A DNA stretch of 64,000 bases, from contig JAHJNJ010000019.1 of assembly GCA_018820925.1 (NCBI GenBank), positions 1 to 64,000 of the forward strand, written 5' to 3'. Positions within the stretch are counted from its first letter, which is position 1. Each line of letters starts with the position of its first letter. A program made the translations under genes and the position numbers. This DNA comes from Gammaproteobacteria bacterium (lineage in GTDB: Bacteria > Pseudomonadota > Gammaproteobacteria > Burkholderiales > Gallionellaceae). A model generated the notes under the pieces. It was not told the origin of the DNA. It saw only the letters and a list, made by a program, of their open reading frames with translations, and did not search any database. Shown here piece by piece: positions 41,850 to 51,187 of this stretch.

Positions 41850-43025
41850 ATGAGCCAGATTCCGCAAAAAATCGGTCTCATTCTCACCGGCGGCGGCGCG
41901 CGCGCAGCCTATCAGGTGGGCGTGCTCAAGGCGATCGCCGAATTCCTGCCGCGCCGTTCGCGTTCGCCTTTCCAGGTGATTTGCGGCACCTCGGCCGGGG
42001 CGTTGAACGCAGTGACGCTGGCGGTGAACGCGCAACATTTCCGCACGGGCGTGAAATACCTGCTTGGCATCTGGACCAACTCACATGTGAGCGATATCTA
42101 CCGTTCCGATGTGCTGGGCGTTCTTGTCAATACCGCCCGCTGGTTGTCCGGGTTGTTGCTGAGTGTGATCGGCATCAACCGCATGAATCGCATCTCGTTG
42201 CTCGACAATGCGCCATTGGCATCTTTTCTGGAACAGACGCTACCCTGCGAAAAAATTCAGGAGAACATTGATGCGGGCATGCTGCATGCGTTGAGCATCA
42301 CCGCTTCGGGCTATGGTTCCGGGCATTCGGTCACGTTCTATCAGGGCGTGACCGGCCTGAAGCCCTGGAAGCGGGCCCGCCGGCTGGGCATGGAGGCCAA
42401 GATCGGCATCGAACATCTGATGGCGTCTTCCGCGATCCCGTTTCTTTTTCCCGCTGTTCATATCCATCGCGAATATTTCGGCGACGGCTCCATGCGCCAG
42501 ATTGCGCCCATCAGTTCCGCGCTGCATCTGGGCGCGGACAGGGTATTGCTGATGGGGGCCTGGCATGCCGAGGATGAAGAAGGACGGCGTAACAGAATGG
42601 ACACTTACCCCACGCTGGCGCAGATCGCCGGACATGCGCTGGACAGTATTTTCCTCGACGGGCTGGAAGTCGATCTGGAACGTCTGGAGCGCATCAACAA
42701 GACGGTGAGTCTGATTCCGGAATCGTTGCGCGCGTCGACCGATATGCGCCACATTGACATACTGGTCATTACGCCCAGTCAACCTTTGGAGAAGATAGCC
42801 GAGCGGCATATCGAACGTCTGCCCTGGACCATCCGCCTGCTGTTGCGTGCGGCCGGTGTGATGCGCAGTAGCGGCGCGAATCTGGTCAGTTATCTGTTGT
42901 TCGACAAACATTATTCCCGCGCGCTGATCGATCTGGGTTACCAGGATGCAATGAAGCGGCGCGATGAAATCATGGCCTTCCTCGGTTACGATCCGGTATC
43001 CCCTGAAAGCGATATGCCGCAATGA
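41850..43025 (+). CDS. Patatin-like phospholipase
   Basis: A 391-residue acyl hydrolase. The oxyanion-hole motif is LTGGGARAAYQVGVLKAI, the nucleophile elbow is ICGTSAGALNAVTL (Ser near residue 48) and the catalytic Asp is in FGDGSMRQIAPIS. The Ser-Asp dyad is thus complete. No signal peptide is seen, so it may act on the inner face of the membrane or in the cytoplasm. The C-terminal third (about 280-391) is family-typical helical sequence. The stop overlaps the birA start (ATGA). Confidence 0.9.
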   Translation: MSQIPQKIGLILTGGGARAAYQVGVLKAIAEFLPRRSRSPFQVICGTSAGALNAVTLAVNAQHFRTGVKYLLGIWTNSHVSDIYRSDVLGVLVNTARWLSGLLLSVIGINRMNRISLLDNAPLASFLEQTLPCEKIQENIDAGMLHALSITASGYGSGHSVTFYQGVTGLKPWKRARRLGMEAKIGIEHLMASSAIPFLFPAVHIHREYFGDGSMRQIAPISSALHLGADRVLLMGAWHAEDEEGRRNRMDTYPTLAQIAGHALDSIFLDGLEVDLERLERINKTVSLIPESLRASTDMRHIDILVITPSQPLEKIAERHIERLPWTIRLLLRAAGVMRSSGANLVSYLLFDKHYSRALIDLGYQDAMKRRDEIMAFLGYDPVSPESDMPQ

Positions 43026-44014
43026 GTGCAGCGGAGGCGCCCAAGCCGTTGACCTTTGCGCTGTTGCGACGGCTGGCCGATGGCGAGTTTCATTCCGGCG
43101 AAATTCTGGCGCGGCAATTCGGCGTAACGCGTGCCACCGTGAACAATGCATTGCGGGACGTTGCAGGTTTCGGGCTGACCTTGTACAGCGTGCGCGGACG
43201 CGGCTACCGCCTGGCGCGACCGTTACAGTGGCTGGATGCGGATTTGATCATGCCCGGGCTTGGGAGCGCGCGCGCGTACCTGCACATTGAGGTGCAAGAC
43301 CATGCCGCTTCCAGCAACGCAGTGTTGATGCAGCGTGCCGCGCAAGGCGCGGCCAGCGGCACGGTGCTGGCGGTGGAGTGGCAGAATGCCGGACGCGGCC
43401 GGCTGGGCAAGACCTGGCATTCCGGTCTGGGAGATACACTCACTTTTTCCGTGCTGTGGCGTTTCGAGAACGGGCTGGCGGCGTTATCCGGCTTGAGTCT
43501 GGCAGTCGGCATCGCGATGATGCGCGCGCTGGATGAATTGGGCGTGGCAGGTGCCGGACTGAAATGGCCGAACGATGTGCTGTTGGACAACGGCAAACTT
43601 GCCGGGATATTGCTGGAAGCGCAGGGCGACATGTTGGGGCCCAGTGTGGTGGTGATTGGCATCGGTCTCAACCTGTCCGTCCCGGAAGCGTTGCGCGGGC
43701 GCATCGACCAGCCGGTGAGCGACCTGGCAGCGTTGGATATGCCCCTGCCGGAACGCAACCATGTGCTTGCAGTATTATTGAAACACCTGGCGTTCGTGCT
43801 GCGCGAGTTTGCCGAACACGGCTTTGCGATCATGCGCGATGAGTGGGAGAGCCGTCACGATTTTCAACAGCGCCCGGTGCGGTTGTTGCTGCCCGATGGT
43901 GTCCAGGTTGCGGGGATGGTGCTGGGGGTGACGGACGACGGCGCCTTGCGGCTGGGGACAGCGCAGGGCGAGCAGATATTCAATGCGGGCGAAGTCAGCC
44001 TGAGGAGTGCATAG
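43022..44014 (+). CDS. birA: Bifunctional biotin ligase/biotin operon repressor
   Basis: A 330-residue protein. The N-terminal winged helix (FHSGEILARQFGVTRATVNN, residues about 20-40) is the DNA-binding part of BirA. The ligase domain has VEWQNAGRGRLGKTWHSGLG (biotinyl-adenylate loop), LKWPNDVLLDNGKLAGILLE and a C-terminal SH3-like domain. It attaches biotin to acetyl-CoA carboxylase and may repress biotin genes, none of which are here. It is followed directly by coaX. Confidence 0.94.
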   Translation: MSAAEAPKPLTFALLRRLADGEFHSGEILARQFGVTRATVNNALRDVAGFGLTLYSVRGRGYRLARPLQWLDADLIMPGLGSARAYLHIEVQDHAASSNAVLMQRAAQGAASGTVLAVEWQNAGRGRLGKTWHSGLGDTLTFSVLWRFENGLAALSGLSLAVGIAMMRALDELGVAGAGLKWPNDVLLDNGKLAGILLEAQGDMLGPSVVVIGIGLNLSVPEALRGRIDQPVSDLAALDMPLPERNHVLAVLLKHLAFVLREFAEHGFAIMRDEWESRHDFQQRPVRLLLPDGVQVAGMVLGVTDDGALRLGTAQGEQIFNAGEVSLRSA

Positions 44015-44737
44015 GTGTTACTTCTGGACGTGGGGAATAGCCGCTGCAAATGGGCGCTGGTGCAAAACGGGAGATGGGCACACCAGGGTGTGGCGGGCAA
44101 CACCGAATGGTTAGCCCTGCAGCAGGCTTTTGCCGTGCTGCCGCCGCCGTCACGCATTCTGGCTTCCAATGTGGCCGGAGAAGCGATGGCGCAACGTTTG
44201 CGCACGGTCTGTGCCGGTTGGCAATCTCCGCTGGAGTTCGTGACGGCGAATGCCGGTCAATGCGGAGTAAGCAACAGCTACCAGCAGCCAGAGCGTTTGG
44301 GCAGTGACCGCTGGGCGGCATTGATTGCGGCGTGGGGCCTTGTGCGGGGCGCCTGCCTGGTGGTGAACTGCGGAACCGCGACAACCGTCGATGCGCTTTC
44401 GGTAGACGGGGAGTTTCTGGGCGGGCTGATTGTGCCCGGTGTGAGCCTGATGCAACACAGCCTGGCGACGAATGCGGCGCAACTGATGGCAGAACAGGGA
44501 TCGTTGCAGTATTTCCCGCGCAACACCGCCGACGCCATTCACAGCGGAATGCTGCGCGCCACGCTGGGAGCGATCCGTTATCAATTCGACTTGTTGCAGA
44601 AGCGTTGCGGGGAAGTGCGCTGTTTGCTGGGCGGCGGTGCGGCGGGTGTTGTGCAGCCCCATCTGGACTTGCCGCTGGAGCGTGTGGATAACCTGGTGTT
44701 AAAAGGTTTGCAGATTATCGGAGAGTCGAAAGCATGA
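44015..44737 (+). CDS. coaX: Type III pantothenate kinase
   Basis: A 240-residue actin-fold kinase that phosphorylates pantothenate in the first step of coenzyme A synthesis. The phosphate loop is LLLDVGNSRCKWALVQ, the catalytic region YQQPERLGSDRWAALIAAWG, and the adenosine motif VVNCGTATTVDAL. The start is GTG 44015, immediately after the birA stop, so translation is probably coupled. birA-coaX linkage is common in betaproteobacteria. Confidence 0.95.
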   Translation: MLLLDVGNSRCKWALVQNGRWAHQGVAGNTEWLALQQAFAVLPPPSRILASNVAGEAMAQRLRTVCAGWQSPLEFVTANAGQCGVSNSYQQPERLGSDRWAALIAAWGLVRGACLVVNCGTATTVDALSVDGEFLGGLIVPGVSLMQHSLATNAAQLMAEQGSLQYFPRNTADAIHSGMLRATLGAIRYQFDLLQKRCGEVRCLLGGGAAGVVQPHLDLPLERVDNLVLKGLQIIGESKA

Positions 44738-45483
44738 TGAAGTGGATTGTGGGTTTGTTGCTGCTGGCCAATCTGGCGTTATTCGGCTGGATGCGTTGGG
44801 GCAGTGTGTTGACCGAAGATGTCGATGCCGTAACAGTGCAGGCGGCGTTGAACGCGGACAAGATCAAACTGCTGCCGTTGCAGCCGGCTGCGGCGTCTGC
44901 CTCGGCTCTGGCGCCGGCAGTTCCGGGTGTGCCGTTGACGCTTTCGCCGCCTGCCGCTTCCGCAGTACCTGTTGTTCCGGCGCCCGTGGGGGCCGCGCCA
45001 ACCGAATCAAGGAAGGTCGCGAACTGCGCAGAATGGGGAGAGTTTTCCGGCGACGATCTGGTGCGTGCCCAGCAGGCTTTGGCCGCGTTGAAACTGGGCG
45101 ATAAGCTTTCGCTGCGCAGTGTGGAGCAGGATCACGGATATTGGGTATATATCCCGCCAGTGAAGAAACGAGCCCAGGCAGAGCAGAAAGTCGAGGAGCT
45201 GAAAGCGCGCGGTGTAAAGGATTACTTTGTGGTGCAGGAGAAGGGGCGCTGGTTGAACGCCATCTCGCTGGGCGTATTCAAGAGCAATGAAGCCGCGCAA
45301 AAGTTTCTGGTTACGCTGAATGCCAAGGAAATTGGCCCGGTCAGCATGGGCATACGCAAGAGCAAGCTCAGGTTTACCGTGTTCGTTATTAATGGGGTTG
45401 ATACGGGGATTACAGACAAAATAAATGCCCTGAAAAAGGGTTTTCCCGATAGCGAACTCAAAGTATCGGCATGCAACAATTGA
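44734..45483 (+). CDS. SPOR-domain protein
   Basis: A 249-residue bitopic protein. The N-terminal helix (about residues 4-22) is followed by a proline/alanine-rich linker (about 45-85) and a C-terminal SPOR-like domain that starts at DDLVRAQQALAALKLGDKLS and includes GYWVYIPPVKKRAQAEQKVE and ISLGVFKSNEAAQKFLVTLN. SPOR domains bind denuded peptidoglycan at the septum. It overlaps coaX by four bases. The tail contains a second short strand-helix unit ending in CNN. Confidence 0.85.
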   Translation: MMKWIVGLLLLANLALFGWMRWGSVLTEDVDAVTVQAALNADKIKLLPLQPAAASASALAPAVPGVPLTLSPPAASAVPVVPAPVGAAPTESRKVANCAEWGEFSGDDLVRAQQALAALKLGDKLSLRSVEQDHGYWVYIPPVKKRAQAEQKVEELKARGVKDYFVVQEKGRWLNAISLGVFKSNEAAQKFLVTLNAKEIGPVSMGIRKSKLRFTVFVINGVDTGITDKINALKKGFPDSELKVSACNN

Positions 45484-45564
45484 CATACAGGGGCTAAATC
45501 AGCAAAATGCCGCCCTTCTTTGAAGCACGCGGCCAGAAAAAGCTATCGAGTGCGCAAGATATCC

Positions 45565-45641
45565 GGTGATATAGCTCAGTTGGTTAGAGCACAGCACTCA
45601 TAATGCTGGGGTCGGTGGTTCAAGTCCACCTATCACCACCA
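45565..45641 (+). tRNA. tRNA-Met (CAT), elongator type
   Basis: A 77-base cloverleaf with encoded CCA. The acceptor stem is GGTGATA/TATCACC with discriminator A. The D-arm (AGCTCAGTTGGTTAGAGC), anticodon loop CTCATAA and T-arm (GGTGGTTCAAGTCCACC) are all standard. The anticodon stem AGCA / TGCT and GGGGTC variable loop resemble elongator tRNA-Met rather than the lysidine-type tRNA-Ile. G1-C72 excludes initiator tRNA. Confidence 0.95.
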
Positions 45642-45652
45642 AATTCAAGGCA

Positions 45653-45686
45653 AATAAAAACTCCAGCGCAGGCTGGAGTTTTTATT
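45653..45686 (+). terminator. Terminator after tRNA-Met
   Basis: AATAAAAACTCCAGC, loop GCAG, GCTGGAGTTTTTATT: a long symmetric stem with T-run on both strands. It also lies 18 bases beyond the stop of the small gene at 45704 on the minus strand, so it may serve both. Confidence 0.92.
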
Positions 45687-45703
45687 TGAACAAATACTTA
45701 AGC

Positions 45704-45796
45704 TTAGCTCGAGAGCGTCTGTTTTACCATCCACAGCCCATAAATTACCAACCCAACTAAGGATACGATCCAGGTCAAATCTGCGACAAATGCCAT
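45704..45796 (-). CDS. 30-residue single-span membrane micro-protein (FVAD family, copy 1)
   Basis: It begins MAFVADLTWIVSLVGLVIYG and ends LWMVKQTLSS. One hydrophobic helix fills most of the protein. GGGAGG lies six bases before the ATG, and a terminator follows the stop, so it is a plausible real gene. It shares the start (M-A/S-F-V-A-D), the position of W-M, and a K...SS end with the neighbouring 31-residue gene. Function unknown; I do not recognise a described family. Confidence 0.7.
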   Translation of the reverse strand: MAFVADLTWIVSLVGLVIYGLWMVKQTLSS

Positions 45797-45892
45797 TTTG
45801 CACCTCCCAAGATAACTAGATTAAACACACCAACGAAACTGGTAATCGAATCCTAGCACAGTTATTTTTTAAGACAAGTATTTTATAAAGCG

Positions 45893-45922
45893 CAAAAAGC
45901 CCGACGGGAAATCCCGTAGGCA
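45893..45922 (-). terminator. Terminator after the second micro-protein gene
   Basis: On the minus strand GCCTACGGG, loop ATTT, CCCGTCGGGC (one bulge) is followed by TTTTTG. It lies about 70 bases beyond the stop at 45990, so the two micro-protein genes are separate transcription units. Confidence 0.8.
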
Positions 45923-45989
45923 AATGAGAGGTATTGCAGAGGTGCGGCGGAAAGCTAGTGCTTCAGACTTCCCGCCGGTCTTGGCTTAA

Positions 45990-46085
45990 TCAGCTGCTCT
46001 TGAGCACCTGGATCGACATCCAGACTGCAAAAAAAACTGCACCTATCATGGAACCGACTGCTGCAAAGTCTGCGACGAAGGACAT
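45990..46085 (-). CDS. 31-residue single-span membrane micro-protein (FVAD family, copy 2)
   Basis: It begins MSFVADFAAVGSMIGAVFFA and ends VWMSIQVLKSS. Same architecture as the gene at 45704: short MSFVAD lead, one helix, WM near the helix end, and a K-S-S end. GGGGAGAGAG precedes the ATG. It has its own terminator. The paralogy supports both as real coding genes; it may encode a subunit of a membrane complex or a type I toxin-like peptide, but neither can be shown here. Confidence 0.7.
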   Translation of the reverse strand: MSFVADFAAVGSMIGAVFFAVWMSIQVLKSS

Positions 46086-46310
46086 ATTCTCTCTCCCCAA
46101 TGAATCAGTTTTAGATGACATCTATAATGGCAAAAGTCGTTTAATGTTCTAATGACATTGGTTGACTAATGCTTTGCAAATTATATTAGTTTTTTTGTAA
46201 GGCATTCCCACATTTTACATAAGGCTTATGATTATTAAGGTCTTATTGCAATTTTGACATTCGCTTAACGCAATTTTTATACTTGGCAGCAAGTAATTCA
46301 GGTAACCAGC

Positions 46311-47666
46311 GTGCAAATAAAACTCTACATTAAGACCTATGGCTGCCAGATGAACGAGTACGACTCGGACAAGATGGCCGACGTGCTGCGCGCGGGCGAA
46401 GGCATGGTGCTCATCGATAACGCGGAAGAGGCGGATGTCATTTTGTTCAACACCTGTTCCATTCGCGAGAAGGCGGAAGAAAAGGTGTTCTCCGATCTGG
46501 GGCGCGCACGCATTTTGAAACAGGGCAAACCCGGTTTGCTGATTGGCGTCGGTGGCTGTGTCGCCAGCCAGGAAGGCGATACCATCATCAAGCGTGCGCC
46601 CTATGTCGATGTCGTGTTCGGCCCGCAGACGCTGCACCGTCTGCCGCAACTCATTGCGGCACGGCGCGCCAGCGGCAAGCCGCAAATGGATATCAGTTTT
46701 CCGGAAATCGAGAAGTTCGATCATGTGCCGAAGTCTGTCCCGATTGGTGTCGAAGGGGCGCAGACAACACACGGCTCGGCCTTTGTCTCCATCATGGAAG
46801 GCTGCAGCAAATATTGCACTTATTGCGTGGTGCCCTATACACGCGGCGAAGAAATGTCGCGGCCGTTTGCCGATGTGCTGCGCGAAGTGGAAAGCCTGAC
46901 CGCGCAGGGCGTGGGGGAAATCACGCTGCTGGGCCAGAACGTGAATGCTTATCAGGGCGTCACGGAAGACGGCGATACGGTGGATTTCGCTTTTCTCGTC
47001 AAGGTTGTTGCAGCCATGCCGGGCGTACAGCGTCTGCGCTACACCACCTCGCATCCACGCGAGATGTCGCAACGCCTGATCGATCTGTATGCCACCACGC
47101 CCAAGCTGGCCGGGCATTTGCATCTGCCGGTGCAATCCGGTTCCGATCGCGTCCTGGCGGCGATGAAGCGCGGCTATACCGCGCTGGAATACAAATCCGT
47201 CGTGCGCAAATTGCGCGCGGCGCGGCCCGACATCTCCATCACCTCCGATTTCATCATCGGTTTTCCCGGCGAGACCGATGCCGACTTCGAGGCGACCATG
47301 AAACTCATCGACGATGTCGGTTTCGATGCCAGTTTCAGTTTTATATTCAGCCCGCGCCCGGGCACGCCGGCTGCCGAAATGGCGGACGACACGCCGTACG
47401 CAATCAAAATGGAGCGGCTGCATCGCGTGCAAGCCCGTATCGCGGAACTGGAGCGGCGGGTCAGCGATGCGATGGGCGGCAGTGTGCAGCGCGTGCTGGT
47501 GGAAAACATTTCGCGCAAAGATGCGCGCGAGCTGGCAGGGCGCACCGAAAACAACCGCGTGGTGAACTTCGCCGGCTCTTCCGGCATGTTGGGCCGATAT
47601 GTGGATGTGCGCATCCTGTCGGGGACGATGCACACGCTGCGTGGCGAACTGGTGACGCGGCCATGA
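46311..47666 (+). CDS. miaB: tRNA-2-methylthio-N6-dimethylallyladenosine synthase
   Basis: A 451-residue radical SAM methylthiotransferase that modifies A37 of tRNAs reading UNN codons. The N-terminal UPF0004 domain has three cluster cysteines ([35 protein letters not shown]). The radical SAM motif is [15 protein letters not shown] (C-x3-C-x2-C). A TRAM domain ends the protein. The start is GTG 46311 ([13 protein letters not shown]), the usual N-terminus. It overlaps ybeZ by four bases. Confidence 0.95.
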   Translation: MQIKLYIKTYGCQMNEYDSDKMADVLRAGEGMVLIDNAEEADVILFNTCSIREKAEEKVFSDLGRARILKQGKPGLLIGVGGCVASQEGDTIIKRAPYVDVVFGPQTLHRLPQLIAARRASGKPQMDISFPEIEKFDHVPKSVPIGVEGAQTTHGSAFVSIMEGCSKYCTYCVVPYTRGEEMSRPFADVLREVESLTAQGVGEITLLGQNVNAYQGVTEDGDTVDFAFLVKVVAAMPGVQRLRYTTSHPREMSQRLIDLYATTPKLAGHLHLPVQSGSDRVLAAMKRGYTALEYKSVVRKLRAARPDISITSDFIIGFPGETDADFEATMKLIDDVGFDASFSFIFSPRPGTPAAEMADDTPYAIKMERLHRVQARIAELERRVSDAMGGSVQRVLVENISRKDARELAGRTENNRVVNFAGSSGMLGRYVDVRILSGTMHTLRGELVTRP

Positions 47667-48613
47667 GTGACGTCGCAAATATCTCCTTCGAGCCGGTGGA
47701 CAACGCGCGGCTGGCGAATTTGTGCGGCGCTTTCGACGAGAATCTGCGTCAGATCGAGATCGCATTGGAAGTGAATATCGCCCGGCGCGGCGAGCGTTTC
47801 ACCATCACGGGGTCGCAGGCCGAGATGGCGCGCGGCGTACTGGAACGTTTTTATCTCGAAGCCAAGCACGATATTTCCCTGGAGCGCCTGCAGCTCGGGC
47901 TGATCGAGTCCATGAAACCGGATTTACCCGATGCGCAAAGCGAATCGGTGCCGCTGCTGATGACGCGCAAGGCCGAAGTGCGCGGGCGCACCGTGCGCCA
48001 GAATGAATATCTGCAAGCCATCCAGGAGCACGATATTACTTTCGCTGTCGGCCCCGCCGGAACAGGCAAGACTTACCTCGCAGTTGCCTCGGCAGTGGAC
48101 GCGCTGCAACGCGAAACGGTCAAGCGTCTGGTGCTGGTACGCCCGGCGGTGGAAGCGGGGGAACGTCTGGGTTTTCTTCCCGGAGATATGGCGCAGAAAG
48201 TCGATCCCTATTTGCGGCCTTTGTATGACGCGCTGTACGACCTGATGGGTCTGGAAAAGGTGGGCAAGGCGTTCGAACGCGGCATGATCGAGATTGCACC
48301 GCTCGCCTATATGCGCGGCCGCACGCTGAATCACTCTTTCATCATTCTGGACGAAGCGCAGAACACCACGCCCGAACAGATGAAAATGTTTCTCACGCGC
48401 ATCGGCTTTGGCAGCAAAGCCGTCATCACGGGCGATGTGACACAGATCGACCTGGCGCGCGGCCAGAAGAGCGGACTCAACGATGCACGCATCGTGTTGA
48501 AAGATGTGCGCGGCATTGCTTTCCAGCAGTTCCTGGCCGAGGATGTGGTGCGCCACCCGCTGGTGCAGAAGATCGTTTCCGCATACGAAAAATTCGAACA
48601 GCCCAAACCATGA
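47663..48613 (+). CDS. ybeZ: PhoH-like ATPase YbeZ
   Basis: A 316-residue PhoH-family ATPase. The N-terminal KH-like part (residues about 20-90) is followed by Walker [18 protein letters not shown] and Walker [16 protein letters not shown]. YbeZ works with YbeY in ribosome RNA processing. ATG 47663 overlaps the miaB stop, and the gene overlaps ybeY by four bases, so miaB-ybeZ-ybeY are translationally coupled. A much longer upstream open frame is only the antiparallel-free shadow of miaB and is not used. Confidence 0.95.
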   Translation: MSDVANISFEPVDNARLANLCGAFDENLRQIEIALEVNIARRGERFTITGSQAEMARGVLERFYLEAKHDISLERLQLGLIESMKPDLPDAQSESVPLLMTRKAEVRGRTVRQNEYLQAIQEHDITFAVGPAGTGKTYLAVASAVDALQRETVKRLVLVRPAVEAGERLGFLPGDMAQKVDPYLRPLYDALYDLMGLEKVGKAFERGMIEIAPLAYMRGRTLNHSFIILDEAQNTTPEQMKMFLTRIGFGSKAVITGDVTQIDLARGQKSGLNDARIVLKDVRGIAFQQFLAEDVVRHPLVQKIVSAYEKFEQPKP

Positions 48614-49062
48614 GCGACACACATAGACTTTCGCTGTCGGTGCAATACGCAACCAACGCCAAAAAATTGCCGACGCGGCAACAAATTCGCCGCTGGGTCA
48701 AAGTCACGCTGGAACAGGATGTGCAGATGGCCTTACGCATCGTGGACGAGATCGAAGGGCGCGCGCTGAACCAGAGTTATCGAGGCAAGGATTACGCAAC
48801 CAACGTACTCACTTTTGTATATGACGATACTAATCCGCTGTACGGCGACGTGGTAATTTGCGCGCCAGTGGTGGCGCGTGAAGCCAAGGAACAAGGCAAG
48901 GATTTGCTCGCGCATTATGCGCATCTCACCCTGCATGCCGCCTTGCATCTGCAGGGTTACAACCACGAAAAAAAACGCGATGCCGAAAAGATGGAGGCGC
49001 GCGAGACTGCGTTGATGCTCAAATTAAGGTATCCTGCACCCTATCTCATTCGTGATGTTTAG
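48610..49062 (+). CDS. ybeY: Endoribonuclease YbeY
   Basis: A 150-residue zinc-dependent RNase for 16S rRNA 3'-end maturation and ribosome quality control. The metal motif is H-x3-H-x5-H in LTLHAALHLQGYNHEKKRD. The conserved arginine region RGKDYATNVLTF is present. Length is normal. It is coupled to ybeZ and followed two bases later by corC. Confidence 0.95.
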   Translation: MSDTHRLSLSVQYATNAKKLPTRQQIRRWVKVTLEQDVQMALRIVDEIEGRALNQSYRGKDYATNVLTFVYDDTNPLYGDVVICAPVVAREAKEQGKDLLAHYAHLTLHAALHLQGYNHEKKRDAEKMEARETALMLKLRYPAPYLIRDV

Positions 49063-49064
49063 TA

Positions 49065-49913
49065 ATGGACGGTTCAGAAAGTAATCACAAACCCACCTTG
49101 TTAGAACGGCTCTCCACACTGTTGCTGCGTGAGCCGGAAGACCGCGAGCAGTTGATCGCCCTGTTGCACAACGCCTACGAACGTAATTTGCTGGATGCCG
49201 ATGCCCTGTCCATGATGGAAGGTGTCATCCAGGTCTCCGAGCGCCAGGTTCGCGAAATCATGATTCCGCGCGCGCAGATGGATGTCATCGACATCAGCCA
49301 CCCGCCGGAACAATTCATTCCCTACGTCATCAACACCGCACACTCGCGCTTCCCCGTTACCGATGGGGATAAAGACAATATCATCGGCATCCTGTTGGCA
49401 AAGGATTTGCTGCGATATTACGCGGGCGAAGAATTCAACGTGCGCGACATGCTGCGCCCCGCCGTGTTCGTGCCGGAATCGAAACGCCTCAACGTGCTGT
49501 TGCGCGACTTTCGCAGCAACCGCAACCACATCGCGCTGGTGGTGGATGAATACGGCGGTGTGTGCGGCATGGTCACCATCGAGGACGTGCTGGAGCAGAT
49601 CGTCGGCGACATTGCCGACGAATACGACTTCGACGAAGACGAAGACAACATCATCCGCCAGGACGATGCGCACTGGCGCGTGAAAGCCGACACCGAGATC
49701 GCCGATTTCAATGAAGAACTGGGTACGGAATTCAGCGACGAAGATTACGACACCATCGGCGGCCTGGTGCTCAAGGCTGCAGGCCAGTTGCCCAAACGCG
49801 GCGAAGTCTTCCGCGTCGGTGAATGGCAATTCACGGTGCTGCGCGCCGACAGTCGCAGGCTGCATTCGCTGCTGGCGGAACGGCCGCTGATCGAAGCAGG
49901 CGAACAAGACTAA
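49065..49913 (+). CDS. corC: CorC/HlyC-type CBS-domain protein (magnesium/cobalt homeostasis)
   Basis: A 282-residue cytoplasmic protein with a CBS pair (about residues 65-190; VREIMIPRAQMDVID, RNHIALVVDEYGGVCGMVTI) and a C-terminal CorC_HlyC domain (about 200-282; FNEELGTEFSDEDYDTIGGL). No transmembrane helices. E. coli YbeX/CorC is linked to magnesium efflux and to ribosome metabolism through its ybeZ-ybeY neighbours. In many relatives lnt follows directly; here lnt is 3.7 kb further on. Confidence 0.93.
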   Translation: MDGSESNHKPTLLERLSTLLLREPEDREQLIALLHNAYERNLLDADALSMMEGVIQVSERQVREIMIPRAQMDVIDISHPPEQFIPYVINTAHSRFPVTDGDKDNIIGILLAKDLLRYYAGEEFNVRDMLRPAVFVPESKRLNVLLRDFRSNRNHIALVVDEYGGVCGMVTIEDVLEQIVGDIADEYDFDEDEDNIIRQDDAHWRVKADTEIADFNEELGTEFSDEDYDTIGGLVLKAAGQLPKRGEVFRVGEWQFTVLRADSRRLHSLLAERPLIEAGEQD

Positions 49914-49987
49914 CGCTGTCCAGAATTTATCGAGCCGGACATGATGCCGGTTACGTGACTTTGAAGAAGCTCGCGGTGACCTTAGTA

Positions 49988-51187
49988 ATGATCCAAAGAA
50001 AATCGCTGGACATGCCATTGCTGTCATTGGGCATGATGTCGGTGTTGGTGGCGCAGTTCCTCTCCGCGCTGGCCGACAATGCCATCCTGATCGCGGCCAT
50101 CGCCATTGTTAAATCGCAAGGGTTTCCCAATCTCATTCCGCTGATTCAGGGATCCTTTGTTGTGCCCTTTGTTCTGCTCGCGCCCTTCGTCGGGCAGATC
50201 GCAGACGGATTTCCCAAGAGCCGCGTGATGCTGGTGGCGAACTTGCTCAAGCTTGCTGGTGCGCTGGCCATGGTGTCGGGCATCAACCCGCTCGCCGCCT
50301 ACGGCATGATAGGCATCGGCGCTGCGATGTATTCCCCTGCCAAGTACGGCATCCTCGCGCAAATGTTCGGGCCGACCTCGCTGGTGCGCGCCAACGGCAT
50401 GATGGAAGGGTCGACCATCGTTGCCATCCTGCTCGGTGTGATATTGGGCGGCTGGCTGGCGGATTTTTCGCTGAACTGGGCATTCACTGGCGTAGTGGCG
50501 GCTTACGGTCTGGCAGCGTTCGCCAACCTGTTCATTCCGGCGCTGCCGGCCGAAAAAGCCGGCGAGAGTTTTCATCCTTGGCTGTTGCTGAAAAAATTTG
50601 TTGCATCGCTGTCGCTGCTGTTCAAGGATCGTGACGCCCGCTTCAGCCTGCTGGGTACCAGCGTGTTCTGGGGCAGCGGCACCACCCTGCGGTTGATGCT
50701 GTTCGCGTGGGTTCCCGCCGCGCTGCTGATCACCGACAACCAGACGCCCGCCAACCTGATGGGCGCGGTTTCCATCGGCATCGTGCTGGGGGCTGTGGCC
50801 GCTGGTCTGTGGGTTTCGCTGGCCAAGGTCAATCGCGCGCTGCTCGGCGGTCTGCTGCTGGGACCGGTTATTCTGGCCCTCGCATTCGTCCACGATCTCT
50901 CGCTGGCCTACATCCTGATGATCGTCATCGGCACCTGCGGCGGATTCTTCGTCGTGCCATTGAACGCATTGTTGCAGGAGCGCGGGCACGCAAGCATCGG
51001 TGCGGGTAATGCGCTGGCGGTGCAGAACTTCGCCGAGAACATCGCGATGCTGTTGTTCGTGGGGGGCTACAGCCTGGCGGCAGCGGCGGGGGTGCCGGTC
51101 GCTGTATCAATCGGCGGGTTCGGAGTGGTTCTGGTGGGGGTACTTGGGACACTTGCTGCGTTCAGGTTGAAGCGCCGTGCCGGATGA
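49988..51187 (+). CDS. lplT: Lysophospholipid transporter LplT
   Basis: A 399-residue MFS transporter with about 11-12 helices. The signature LVAQFLSALADNAILIAAIA and the VGQIADGFPKSRVML A-loop match LplT, which flips lysophospholipids inward for re-acylation. The partner acyltransferase (Aas) is not present. The start at ATG 49988 (MIQRKSLDMPLLSLGMMSV) has no clear ribosome site; ATG 50012 is an alternative. Confidence 0.9.
   Translation: MIQRKSLDMPLLSLGMMSVLVAQFLSALADNAILIAAIAIVKSQGFPNLIPLIQGSFVVPFVLLAPFVGQIADGFPKSRVMLVANLLKLAGALAMVSGINPLAAYGMIGIGAAMYSPAKYGILAQMFGPTSLVRANGMMEGSTIVAILLGVILGGWLADFSLNWAFTGVVAAYGLAAFANLFIPALPAEKAGESFHPWLLLKKFVASLSLLFKDRDARFSLLGTSVFWGSGTTLRLMLFAWVPAALLITDNQTPANLMGAVSIGIVLGAVAAGLWVSLAKVNRALLGGLLLGPVILALAFVHDLSLAYILMIVIGTCGGFFVVPLNALLQERGHASIGAGNALAVQNFAENIAMLLFVGGYSLAAAAGVPVAVSIGGFGVVLVGVLGTLAAFRLKRRAG

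Noticed and set aside
45565-45641. tRNA as lysidine-type tRNA-Ile(CAT) or initiator tRNA
   Set aside because: The anticodon stem and variable loop match elongator tRNA-Met and the acceptor stem has a normal first pair.
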